A stretch of DNA of 64,000 nt from Halosimplex pelagicum (lineage in GTDB: Archaea > Halobacteriota > Halobacteria > Halobacteriales > Haloarculaceae): contig NZ_CP058909.1 of NCBI RefSeq assembly GCF_013415905.1, forward strand, positions 1,860,001 to 1,924,000, given 5' to 3'. The number at the start of each line of letters is the position of its first letter. The first letter of the stretch is position 1. Shown piece by piece: positions 24,848 through 33,567 of this stretch. The notes under the pieces were generated by a model. It searched no databases. It had not been told where the DNA came from and saw nothing but the letters and a program-made list of their open reading frames with translations. Both the position numbers and the translations under genes were made by a program.

Positions 24848-27400
24848 TCACTCCTCGTCGAACCGGTCGGGGTCGGCCGCCGCCTGGGCGACGCGGACGG
24901 CGGCGACGTTCTCGTGGGCGTCGTGGACGCGGATCACGTCGGCGCCGCGCTCGGCCGCCAGCGCCGTCCCGGCGACCGTCTCGTCGAGCGCGCCCTCGCG
25001 ACCGCCCTCGGTGAGGTCGAACATCGACTTCCGGGAGTGGCCGACCAGTATCGGACAGCCCAGCGCCGCGAGTTCGTCCAGCCGACCCAGGAGCTCGAAG
25101 CTCTCGGCGGCGGACTTCCCGAAGCCCAGTCCGGGGTCGACGAGGATCTGCGAGCGGTCGAGGCCGGCCTTCTCGGCCAGCAGGACGCGTTCGGCGAGGT
25201 AGTCGATCACGTCGTCGACCACGTCGTCGTACTCGACCTCCGTCGTCGGGTCGACCGGCGCCTCGATGCTGTGCATGACGACCACGGGCACGTCGTACTC
25301 GGCGGCGACGAGTCGCATCTCCGGGTCCTCCAGCCCGGACACGTCGTTGAGCAGGTCCGCGCCGGCGTCGAGCGCGGCGCGGGCCACCTCGGCCTTGCGC
25401 GTGTCGATGGAGACCATCGCGTCGAGGTCCGAGACCGCCTCGACGACCGGGACGACGCGCTCGATCTCCTCCTCGGCGGGGACGACCTCGCCGCCGGGGC
25501 GGGTCGACTCGCCGCCGATGTCGAGGATCTCGACGCCGGCGTCGACCATCCGCTCGGCGCGCTCGCGGGCGTCGGCGACGGTGTTGTACTCGCCGCCGTC
25601 GTGGAAACTGTCGGGCGTGATGTTGAGGATGCCCATCACGGCGGTGCCGTCGGCCCACGGGTAGTCGCGGTCGGCCGCGCTCCGCTCGGCGTCGGGCGTC
25701 GGCGTCGCCGCGTTCGGGGTCGGCGACGCGCCGAGGCCGGCCCGGATCTCGTCGGCCAGCGGCGCGAGGTCGTCCTCGCGCCCGGCGAGCGCGTCGGCGA
25801 GGCGGTCGAACTGCGCGCGGGTCGCCATCGCCACCGCGTCGACGCGTTCCTCGTCCTGGTCGGCCAGCGCCGAGAGGGCGACCTCCCCGCCCAGCGCTCG
25901 CAGCTCGGACTGCAGGCGGCGAGCGCGGCGCGGGCGGAGCCGCATCCGCAGGACGCGGTGGACGGCGTCGCCGGCTGCCGCCGTCGCGTCCGCCTCGCCG
26001 ACGTGCGCCCGGGCCAGCGCCGCCTCGGCGTCGGCCACCGAGTCCACGTCGAGCGGGACGGCGGGTCGGGACCAGCGGGTTCGCGCCTCGGCGACGGCGT
26101 ACAGCGACCCCGAGACGACGACGGCGTCGTCGGGTCCGGCGGCGTCGAGCGCGCGGTCGAGCGCGCCCGCGACCGGCTCGTGGGTTCGCACGTCGGCGCC
26201 GGTCTCCGCTTCGAACGCGCTCGCGACCACCTCGGCGGACTCGGCGCGGTCGTGGTCGGGGCGGCAGGCGACGACGCGGCCCAGATCCGCGTCGGCGAAC
26301 GCCGCGGCGATCCCGCGGTGGTCCTTGTCGGTCATCGCGCCGACGACGAGGTGGGCCTCGTCGTAGTCGAAGGTCGAGAGTACGTCGGCGGTCGTCTCGC
26401 AGCCGCCGGGGTTGTGCGCGCCGTCGAGGACGACCAGCGGCTCGCGGTCCATCACCTCGAACCGCCCCGGCCAGTGGGCGTTGCGGAAGCCGCGCTCGAC
26501 GGCCGCCGTCGCCGCGTCGACCCCCAGGCGGTCGGCCACCTGCCCGACGAGCGCCGCCGCGACGCCCGCGTTGCGCGCCTGGTGAGCGCCCAGCAGCGGG
26601 AGGCGCGTGTCGACGGCCCACCCCCCGTCGCCCGCCTCGTCCCCGCCGTCGAGCGAGCCGTTCCCCTCGACCGTGACGGCCCCCTCCAGCCCCTCGCGAC
26701 CGCCGTACGCGACGGTCACGTCCGGGTCCTCGGGCTCGCGCCACTCGGCGTCGGCGACCGTGAGTACCTCGTCGACTTCCTCGCGGATCGCGGCGAGCGC
26801 GTCGCCGGTGGCGGCGGTCACCAGCGGCGCGTCGGCGGGTTCGACGCCCGATTTGTCACGGGCGATCTCGCCGACGGTGTCGCCGAGCAGGTCGGTGTGT
26901 TCGAGCGTCACGGCGGTGACGGCGCTGGCGATCGGGTCGACGACGCTGGTGGCGTCGAGGCTCCCGCCGATACCGACTTCGAGGACGGCCACGTCCACGT
27001 CCTGTCGGTCGAACTCCCACAGCGCCATCGCGGTGAGCGTCTCGAAGAAGGTGGGCGAGTCGCCGTCGGTCGCCCGCTCGGTCGCGTACTCGCGGAACGA
27101 CTCGACGAACTCGGTGACCGCCGACTCTGTCATCGGCCGGCCGTCGACGCGGACCCGCTCGCGCACGTCGTCGAGGTGCGGCGAGGTGTACAGCCCGACC
27201 GAGAGGCCGGCCTCGCGGAGCGCCCGCTCGACCATCCGGGCGGTGCTGCCCTTGCCGTTCGACCCCGCGACCTGGACGCAGTCGAGTCGCTCGTGGGGGT
27301 CGCCGACGTGGTCGAGCAGCTCCCGCGTCGGGTCCAGCCCCGGCCGCGGCGCGAACCGTCGCAGATCGAAGAGAAAGTCCGCCGCCTCGTGAAACTCCAT
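24848..27400 (-). CDS. folCP: Bifunctional folylpolyglutamate/dihydrofolate synthase - dihydropteroate synthase
   Basis: This 850-residue fusion has two folate enzymes. Residues 1-440 are FolC (Mur-ligase fold) with P-loop GSNGKGST (46-53), the DATSVVDP region and VLDGAHNPGG. A linker with helical pairs (about 445-570) follows. Residues 590-850 are FolP, with GILNITPDSFHDGG, DIGGESTRPGG, SIDTRKAEV and GHSRKSMFD, the pterin- and pABA-binding loops. The fusion is established in haloarchaea. It acts in folate synthesis by joining pterin and pABA and then adding glutamate. The ATG at 27400 gives the conserved MEFHEAADFLFDL start. Confidence 0.95.
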   Translation of the reverse strand: MEFHEAADFLFDLRRFAPRPGLDPTRELLDHVGDPHERLDCVQVAGSNGKGSTARMVERALREAGLSVGLYTSPHLDDVRERVRVDGRPMTESAVTEFVESFREYATERATDGDSPTFFETLTAMALWEFDRQDVDVAVLEVGIGGSLDATSVVDPIASAVTAVTLEHTDLLGDTVGEIARDKSGVEPADAPLVTAATGDALAAIREEVDEVLTVADAEWREPEDPDVTVAYGGREGLEGAVTVEGNGSLDGGDEAGDGGWAVDTRLPLLGAHQARNAGVAAALVGQVADRLGVDAATAAVERGFRNAHWPGRFEVMDREPLVVLDGAHNPGGCETTADVLSTFDYDEAHLVVGAMTDKDHRGIAAAFADADLGRVVACRPDHDRAESAEVVASAFEAETGADVRTHEPVAGALDRALDAAGPDDAVVVSGSLYAVAEARTRWSRPAVPLDVDSVADAEAALARAHVGEADATAAAGDAVHRVLRMRLRPRRARRLQSELRALGGEVALSALADQDEERVDAVAMATRAQFDRLADALAGREDDLAPLADEIRAGLGASPTPNAATPTPDAERSAADRDYPWADGTAVMGILNITPDSFHDGGEYNTVADARERAERMVDAGVEILDIGGESTRPGGEVVPAEEEIERVVPVVEAVSDLDAMVSIDTRKAEVARAALDAGADLLNDVSGLEDPEMRLVAAEYDVPVVVMHSIEAPVDPTTEVEYDDVVDDVIDYLAERVLLAEKAGLDRSQILVDPGLGFGKSAAESFELLGRLDELAALGCPILVGHSRKSMFDLTEGGREGALDETVAGTALAAERGADVIRVHDAHENVAAVRVAQAAADPDRFDEE

Positions 27401-27510
27401 GCACGTGCGATTCCGGATGGGCGCGCTTAGGCCTGTCGGAGTCCCCAACCACCCGGTCACGACTCACGACACGGTCGTCACGAAACGCCGACCGCCGCGG
27501 GCCCGGCCCG

Positions 27511-27852
27511 CTACAGCGACCGCCGCTCGATCTCGGGGTCGACGCCCGCCGCGTCCAGGTCCATCCGGATCCGCTCGCGCAGCGGCGTCGGCACCGTCTC
27601 GCGACTCACCGGTACCGCCGTCTCGCCGCCCGTCTCGGGGGGGACCTTCCAGTAGACCACGCAGTCGCTCGGGGCGTAGAACTCGACGCTGTAACGGTCG
27701 CCTTCGCCCTCGTAGTGGACGCGGGCGGCCGACCCCTCGACGCGCCACCCCTCGCGGTCCGCGAGGCGAGCGAGCGGGTCGGTGTCGGGGTCGCCGTCAT
27801 CCCGGTCGCCGCCGTCGCCCGAGCCGCGGCCGCTCGCGCCGCCCTCACTCAT
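27511..27852 (-). CDS. Conserved haloarchaeal protein, unknown function
   Basis: This 113-residue protein has an acidic, Gly-rich first 25 residues and then a compact β-rich domain with RYSVEFYAPSDCVVYWKVPPE, a sequence I associate with a small haloarchaeal family of unknown role. Its start overlaps the end of the preceding membrane-protein gene by 8 bases (27845-27852), so the two are translationally linked. No membrane segment is present. Confidence 0.72.
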   Translation of the reverse strand: MSEGGASGRGSGDGGDRDDGDPDTDPLARLADREGWRVEGSAARVHYEGEGDRYSVEFYAPSDCVVYWKVPPETGGETAVPVSRETVPTPLRERIRMDLDAAGVDPEIERRSL

Positions 27853-28792
27853 CGTCGCCGGCCGGCCCGTCCACGAGCGGGTCGTACTCGCGGTCCTCGC
27901 CGAACTTCCGGACGACCGCGGCGACCAGCGCGAGCGCGGCCAGCCCGACCAGCGCGCCCACGTCCGAATCGGCGGTCGGCCGCCCGACGGTGTCGGGCTC
28001 CTCGCCGTCTGCCTCGCGGTCGGGTTCCTCGCCGTCTGCCTCGCGGTCGGGTTCCTCGTCGTCTGCCTCGCGGTCCGCTCCCTCGTCGTCTGCCTCGCGG
28101 TCCGCTCCCTCGTCGTCGGCCGCTCCGGACTCACCTGCCGTCTCCGCGCGCTCGGCGTGAGCGACCGTCTCGTCGACGGGGCGGTCGGCGAACTCCTCGC
28201 GGTCGTCGCGCTCCGGCGCCTTCGCCCGGCGGCGCGCCGCGGGCACGTCGGCGTCGGCCGCGCCGGTGGTCGGTGGCGAGTCGACCTCGTCGTCGCTCCC
28301 GAGTTTGTCGCTCGCGACCGATTTGGCCTTCCCGAGGTACCGGTAGGCGACGAAGGCCACGACGGCGAGGACGACCAGCGCGGCGGCCGCCTTCAGCAGG
28401 ACCGGCCGGAGCTTCGCCTTCCAGCCGCCGTCCTCGTCGTCGACGTCCTCGGCGCCCGGCGAGGGGACCGGGTCCGGGCCCTCCGGGCTCGGCGAGTCCC
28501 ACGGGGCGCTCCCGCTGTCCCCGCCGGTCCCCACGGGGATCGACTCGGCGTCCGACGAGCCGGCGTCGTCGGCGTCACCGGACTCGACCGCGTCGTCGAC
28601 CAGGTCCGTGCCGACGTCGGTCTCGGCGTCCCCGCCGACCGCCGCCTCGTCGTTCGCGTCCGCGGTGCGGTCGTCGTCCACGTCGCGGCCGCCGTCGGTG
28701 AGCTTCTCCAGGTCCTCGTCGGAGAGCAGTCCCTCGACGAGTCCACCGACGGGCGACTCGTCGAGGTCGATCCCCAGCAGCGTTCGTCCCAT
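27845..28792 (-). CDS. Two-helix membrane protein with acidic repeats
   Basis: This 315-residue protein has a long acidic N-terminal region (30-120) and a first membrane helix at about 131-153 (LLKAAAALVVLAVVAFVAY). A charged linker containing five imperfect repeats of DREADDEGA/DREADGEEP (about 228-275) follows, then a second helix near 285-300. The DNA repeat has a period of 27-30 bases at about 28008-28120. No enzymatic motif is visible. It is probably a spacer-like membrane protein co-transcribed with the 113-residue protein downstream. Confidence 0.72.
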   Translation of the reverse strand: MGRTLLGIDLDESPVGGLVEGLLSDEDLEKLTDGGRDVDDDRTADANDEAAVGGDAETDVGTDLVDDAVESGDADDAGSSDAESIPVGTGGDSGSAPWDSPSPEGPDPVPSPGAEDVDDEDGGWKAKLRPVLLKAAAALVVLAVVAFVAYRYLGKAKSVASDKLGSDDEVDSPPTTGAADADVPAARRRAKAPERDDREEFADRPVDETVAHAERAETAGESGAADDEGADREADDEGADREADDEEPDREADGEEPDREADGEEPDTVGRPTADSDVGALVGLAALALVAAVVRKFGEDREYDPLVDGPAGDDE

Positions 28793-28977
28793 GTCTCACC
28801 GTTGGGCCAGCCCCCGGAAATAACTGCGCCATCGTCTCGTGCGAAGCCCCGCTCGGCGCGCTCTGCGCGTCGGTCGAGCGGTGCCCGCAGTGCCGGGCGA
28901 GCGGAACACCGTCGCCGTCGTCGCCGAGTGCGCCGGATCGCGGCGCTTTTGTTCGCAACGTCGATATCACCTGGCGC

Positions 28978-29982
28978 ATGCCCTCTATCGGACCGTCGCG
29001 AAGCACGGCCGTAGCGGCCGGACTGCTCCTGCTCGTCGCCCTGGCGGGCTGTAGCAGTCTCTCCGGTACCGGATCGCCGACTCCATCGACGACCGAACCG
29101 TCGGTCTCGACGCAGTCGGTGACACAGACACCGACCGCGATGCCGACCGCGACACCGACGGCGACCGCCTCGCCCTCACCGACGGCAGCGCCGACCCCGA
29201 CGGCAACGCCTTCACCCTCGCCGACGGCAACGCCGACCCCGACGGCGACCCCCTCTCCGACCGCGTCGCCCTCGCCCGACCGGCTTCCGGCGGGGCTGAC
29301 CGACGGCGGCGTTCGTAACGTCACGCGAGTGGTCGAGACTCATCAGACGAACGTGGTCGAGACGCCGGGCGTCGTGACGCACACGACGAACTCGACAGTT
29401 CGCGACGGCGCGATCGTCGCGACGGTGCGAGCGGCGGCCGGACCGAACCTCACGCGGGTTCGGTACGTGTCCCACGCGCGGCGCGCGGTCGGGAACGAGA
29501 CCGGCAACAGGACGACGGTCATCGCCGCGAACGGAACGGCCGTCAAACAGTACACCGTCGCCGGCGGGAACGTCACGCTCGACAACACGCGCAACCGGAC
29601 CGGACTGTTCGACCGGTCGCTCCGCGGCCTCTCGACGGCCACGAACCCGCTCCGGGGGGCGCTTCGCCGGGGCAACTTCACCGTCGCCGGCGTCGACGAC
29701 CGGGACGACGCCACGGTCGTGACGCTTCGCGCCGACCGGTACGCGGGCGGGCAGCTGTACGCCGCCGAGAACGTCGCGGCGTACAACGCGACGGTCCGGA
29801 TCACGACCGACGGAGTGATCCGCTCGGCCACGGAGCGTATCGTCTCCCGACCGGACGGGAGCGAGCGGAGATACGGGTTCACGTACGGGTTCGAACCGCG
29901 GCCGGTCGACCTCCCACGGGTACCGCGGGTCCCCGCGGACATCCGTGTCGGCTCGGGTGACTCCGCGGACGCTCGAAGCTAG
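28978..29982 (+). CDS. Surface lipoprotein with Thr/Pro stalk
   Basis: This 334-residue product has a lipobox VALAGC (Cys about 25) and a Thr/Pro/Ala/Ser stalk to about residue 100. A globular β-rich domain (105-325) with some ten N-x-T/S sequons follows, for example VRNVTRV and AAYNATVRI. It resembles the common haloarchaeal lipoproteins with a domain related in style to outer-membrane-lipoprotein sorting folds, but I cannot assign a family. N-glycosylation is likely. Confidence 0.78.
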   Translation: MPSIGPSRSTAVAAGLLLLVALAGCSSLSGTGSPTPSTTEPSVSTQSVTQTPTAMPTATPTATASPSPTAAPTPTATPSPSPTATPTPTATPSPTASPSPDRLPAGLTDGGVRNVTRVVETHQTNVVETPGVVTHTTNSTVRDGAIVATVRAAAGPNLTRVRYVSHARRAVGNETGNRTTVIAANGTAVKQYTVAGGNVTLDNTRNRTGLFDRSLRGLSTATNPLRGALRRGNFTVAGVDDRDDATVVTLRADRYAGGQLYAAENVAAYNATVRITTDGVIRSATERIVSRPDGSERRYGFTYGFEPRPVDLPRVPRVPADIRVGSGDSADARS

Positions 29983-30065
29983 TCCGCGGCGCGTTCGGTT
30001 CCCGGCCCGTTCACCCCGCGGCGGCGGTCGAACTCGATGCGCCGACGCGGGTCGTCGGGCTGGAC

Positions 30066-30620
30066 TCAGTTCCGTTCGGTCGCGCGGAGTTCGTCGTCGA
30101 TGGTCGAGACGCGGTCGCGCCGGACGCCCTCCTCGTCGAGGATGGTCTGCATCCGCTGTTCGAACTCGTACTCGGAGATCTCGCCCTCGACGTAGCGCTC
30201 CTTCAGCCGCTCGGTGCGGTCGTCGGCGCGCTGCTCGGCCGAGCGCGTGTCGAAGTTCTCGACGAGATCCGCGAGCCCGACCATCCGGGCGTACTCGTTC
30301 TCCCGCTCGACGTAGGAGGCGACGCGGCCGAGACGGATCCCGGCGATCTCCGTCGTGCCGTTGACGGCCGAGGAGGCGCGGGCCGCGATGCCGACCGCGA
30401 CGGCGACCAGCCCGACGACGGTCGCCGGCACGCCGACGACGAGGCCGACGACGAACAGCGGCAACAGCGAGCCGAGGGTGCCGGTGCCGCCGAGACCCAA
30501 AAGCGCGGCGAGCAGCCAGCCGGCGACGCCGAGGGCGGAGACGACGGCTAGCGTGAGGGAGGCGAGCGAAATCGCGACCGTCGCCAGCAGGTGGTCGCTG
30601 GCCCAGTCCGTCAGTCCCAT
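30066..30620 (-). CDS. SHOCT-domain membrane protein (paralogue A)
   Basis: This 184-residue protein has three N-terminal hydrophobic helices (about 10-82) and a cytoplasmic C-terminus. A SHOCT domain lies near 133-165, with RLKERYVEGEISEYEFEQRM, the short amphipathic module found at the end of many oligomeric membrane and stress proteins. The neighbour at 30733-31284 is a clear paralogue in the same orientation, with the same TRSAEQRADD/TRSPERRADD element before SHOCT. Confidence 0.85.
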   Translation of the reverse strand: MGLTDWASDHLLATVAISLASLTLAVVSALGVAGWLLAALLGLGGTGTLGSLLPLFVVGLVVGVPATVVGLVAVAVGIAARASSAVNGTTEIAGIRLGRVASYVERENEYARMVGLADLVENFDTRSAEQRADDRTERLKERYVEGEISEYEFEQRMQTILDEEGVRRDRVSTIDDELRATERN

Positions 30621-30732
30621 GTTCGGCCCCTGTCGCTCCGAGTACCTAAGCTCCCCGACCGCGGCCCCGCGGTTCGGCCGAGAGGGGTCCCGCCCGCACC
30701 CTGGCGGTCGCGACCGCCGGCGGATGCGGCCC

Positions 30733-31284
30733 TCAACTCCGCTCGGCGTCCCGGAGCCGGTCGTCGAGCCCGCTGGGACGCCGGCTCGGAACGCCCTCCT
30801 CGTCGAGGACGATCCGCGTCCGCTCTTCGAGTTCCCACTCCGAGAGGGCGCCGTCGACGTAGCGGTCTTTCAGGCGCTCGATCCGGTCGTCGGCGCGGCG
30901 TTCGGGCGAGCGGGTGTCGATGTCCTCGACGAGGGCGGCGACTCCCAGGAGTCGCGCGAGCGGATGCCGCTCGATCCGGGAGGCGACCTGCCCGAGGCGC
31001 GTGCTCGCCGCGCGGCGCTTCGCCGTCACGACGGACGAGACGTGCGCGGCCACGCCGACGGCGGCGACGACCGCTGCGGCGACGGTCAGCGGGAGTCCGA
31101 GGACGGTCCCGAGGGCGAACAGGGGGAGGAGAGTCCCGAGCGTCGACGCCGTCCCGACTTCCAGGGCGGCGAGGACCACCCATCCGGTCGCCCCGGCGAC
31201 CGAGACGGCCGACAGCGCCGCGAAGGCCAGCGCCAGCACGACCGCGGCCGGGACGTGGTTCCGCGCCAGCTGTGTCAGTCCCAT
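30733..31284 (-). CDS. SHOCT-domain membrane protein (paralogue B)
   Basis: This 183-residue protein has the same layout as paralogue A: start MGLT, three membrane helices (about 12-85), LGQVASRIER, a TRSPERRADD element and SHOCT motif RLKDRYVDGALSEWELEER. Sequence identity is clearest in the C-terminal third. The two genes are tandem, 112 bases apart, implying a local duplication. I chose ATG 31284 to match the N-terminus of paralogue A. Confidence 0.83.
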   Translation of the reverse strand: MGLTQLARNHVPAAVVLALAFAALSAVSVAGATGWVVLAALEVGTASTLGTLLPLFALGTVLGLPLTVAAAVVAAVGVAAHVSSVVTAKRRAASTRLGQVASRIERHPLARLLGVAALVEDIDTRSPERRADDRIERLKDRYVDGALSEWELEERTRIVLDEEGVPSRRPSGLDDRLRDAERS

Positions 31285-31362
31285 ACCCCGTCCAGGTCGC
31301 GGGCGCACCTAAGGCTCACGGCGGGAGCGGGGACGGTCGTCGCCGACGGGGAACGTACCCGG

Positions 31363-32445
31363 CTACAGTTCGACGGACTCGCGTGTCTCGGCCAGCAGCG
31401 CCTGCGGGTCGACGGCCTCGTCGCGCTCGCTGCTCTCGATGGCCGCCTCGACGAGCGCGACCGACTGGAGGTTCGACTCCACGTCGGTGGCCATCGGCTC
31501 GCCCGTGTCGAGCCACTCGACGAACTGCTCGACCAGCCAGGTGTTTCCCCAGGCGTCCTGCTCGTCGAGCGGGACCGGTTCGGGGTCGGCGTCGGCGACC
31601 CCGACGACCGTCTCGCCCGCCTGGTCGTACGGGTAGCGTTCGATCTCGCGGTCGTCGAGCACGAGCGTCTCGTCGCGACACTCCGCACGGAGGGCGTCGC
31701 TGCCCCAGCCGTTCAGGGTGGTCGCGTTGGCCTTCGCGCCCTCCCAGGTCGCCCGCACGCCGTTCTCGAAGCGCATCTGCACCGTGGCCTGCACGTCGTC
31801 CTCGTACTCGGCCCACTCGGGGAGCCACGTGTCGGCGTAGAGGCGCTCGCACTTCGCGCCGGCCATATCGGCGAGGAAGTCGAGCTGGTGGACCGCGCCC
31901 TCGACCAGCAGCGGATTCTCCATGTCGTGGCGGAAGGCGCCCCAGGCGCCGTAGGTGCGGGCGTTGCAGGTGAACCGGCCGACGAGGTAGTCCAGCGGGC
32001 CGGGCTCGCCCGAGCGCAGGCGCCGACGGAACGTGGTCTTGTCCCGGTCGAAGCGGTGGCTCATGGTCACGCCCATCTTCAGGCCCGCGCGGTCGACCTT
32101 CTCGGCGATGCGCACGGACGCTTCGAGCGTGTCGGCGATCGGTTTCTCCGAGAGGATGTCCAGGTCGTGTTCGACCGCGGCGTCGACGACCGCCTCGTGG
32201 GTCCACGGCGGCGTGACGACCGTGCAGAAGTCCGCGTCGTGTTCGGCGAAGGCGGTCTCGGCGTCGGTGTAGCAGTCCTCGGGGTCGACGCCGAGGTGTT
32301 CGACGGCGTTCTCGTGGGCGTCCTCGTTCACGTCGACGGCGGCGACGACCTCGATCAGGTCCTTCTCGATATTGGGCGGCAGGAACGTGTCGCACCAGCG
32401 GCCGCCCTGGCCGCCGGTCCCGACCTGTATGGCTCGGTAGGTCAT
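31363..32445 (-). CDS. Gfo/Idh/MocA family oxidoreductase
   Basis: This 360-residue enzyme has an N-terminal NAD(P)-binding Rossmann domain (VGTGGQGGRWC, with a GxGGxG core at 8-13; VVAAVDVN; VVTPPWTHE) and EKPIADT near 100-106, the catalytic EKP of the family. The C-terminal domain holds GAVHQLDFL, with the conserved His. Such enzymes oxidise sugars or inositols. No sugar-uptake or catabolic genes are adjacent, so the substrate is open. Confidence 0.88.
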   Translation of the reverse strand: MTYRAIQVGTGGQGGRWCDTFLPPNIEKDLIEVVAAVDVNEDAHENAVEHLGVDPEDCYTDAETAFAEHDADFCTVVTPPWTHEAVVDAAVEHDLDILSEKPIADTLEASVRIAEKVDRAGLKMGVTMSHRFDRDKTTFRRRLRSGEPGPLDYLVGRFTCNARTYGAWGAFRHDMENPLLVEGAVHQLDFLADMAGAKCERLYADTWLPEWAEYEDDVQATVQMRFENGVRATWEGAKANATTLNGWGSDALRAECRDETLVLDDREIERYPYDQAGETVVGVADADPEPVPLDEQDAWGNTWLVEQFVEWLDTGEPMATDVESNLQSVALVEAAIESSERDEAVDPQALLAETRESVEL

Positions 32446-32561
32446 GGCGTATCGGCCGCCCCCTCGGACCGTAAATCGCCCGGTCGGGGAGCGTCCCGCC
32501 GGTTCGGTCGCGCTGGGCCGTCGACCGCCGCGACCGCGACGGCCGCGGTCGCCCCGCCCGC

Positions 32562-33476
32562 TCAGTAGTCGCTCGGGTCCTTCGGCGCGTAGCTCGAACA
32601 GGGTTCGCCGTCGATCGTCGGGCTGTCGGAACACGAGACGCTCGGCGCGTAGACGTGGCCCGTGACGGTCACGCCGTCGAGGTCGACCTGATTGGCGCTC
32701 CTGACCGACCCCTGGACGGTCGCGGTGTCGACGTCCACGTCGGGGCCGCGCACGTCGCCCCAGATCTCCGCGCCGTCGACGGCGATATCGTCGTCCGCGC
32801 TGACCGACCCGACGACGTTCGCGTCGTCGATGTCGACGGACTGGTCGGCCGCGACCGGCCCGTAGACGGTCAGGTCGCCGTTGTCGATGTCGACGTTCCC
32901 GTTCCGGCTGTCGATGGAGCCGACCACGACGCCACCGGTTTCGAGCGTGATGTCGACCTGTGCGACCACGTCGCATTCGAGCACGAAGTCGATCGTGATC
33001 GTCGATGCGCCGTCCGCTTTCTCCCCTTCCAACCACGGACAGGTTCTGTCGGCCTCGGGGACGCCCGGCTCCACTTCGAACTCCCGGAGGACGTAGCTGC
33101 TACCGTGTTCGCCGAACCAGACCAACTGGAGTCGCTCGCGGACGGGAAAGACGGCGACGCTGTCGCCCGCCAGGAGATCCCGATTGCGCAGCGCGTTCTC
33201 GTCGGCCGCGCCGCGGAGCGCGACCTTCTCACCGTCCAGCCGCTCGCCGTTGGTGAGTTCGAGTTCGTAGGCCGCCGGCCGTTCGCCCGGTTCGAGATCC
33301 ATCGTCACCTCCGGGGCGGGCTCGCGCTCCTCGGTCGCGCCGAAGGCGACGTAGGCGGCGGCCGACGCCAGCAGGACGGCTATCGCGACCAGCAACACCG
33401 TCCCGATCACCGGCGAGAGCCCGCGGCGTGCCCGTCGACTGCGCACGTCGCACTCACTGGACGCCCGACAGTTCAA
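32562..33476 (-). CDS. Type IV pilin-like protein with bactofilin-like repeat domain
   Basis: This 304-residue protein starts with an archaeal class III (pilin) signal: RRARRG followed by LSPVIGTVLLVAIAVLLASA, so PibD-type cleavage after Gly19 is expected and the helix at 20-46 would pack in a filament or anchor in the membrane. A β-rich domain (60-180) is followed by six repeats of about 17 residues with the core V(V/Y/W/Q/T)G-[S/P/D/H]-V (184-277), the pattern of a right-handed β-helix as in bactofilins. Two Cys pairs lie near 146/168 and 282/293. The combination suggests a polymer-forming surface protein. Confidence 0.75.
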   Translation of the reverse strand: MNCRASSECDVRSRRARRGLSPVIGTVLLVAIAVLLASAAAYVAFGATEEREPAPEVTMDLEPGERPAAYELELTNGERLDGEKVALRGAADENALRNRDLLAGDSVAVFPVRERLQLVWFGEHGSSYVLREFEVEPGVPEADRTCPWLEGEKADGASTITIDFVLECDVVAQVDITLETGGVVVGSIDSRNGNVDIDNGDLTVYGPVAADQSVDIDDANVVGSVSADDDIAVDGAEIWGDVRGPDVDVDTATVQGSVRSANQVDLDGVTVTGHVYAPSVSCSDSPTIDGEPCSSYAPKDPSDY

Positions 33477-33567
33477 AGCAACGGCGCGATTTCACGCTCG
33501 CTAGACGCCGTCGAACCGGTTCGGGACGGTCCCGGGGAGCGACCGCGACGGGATCGGGTCGCGGACC

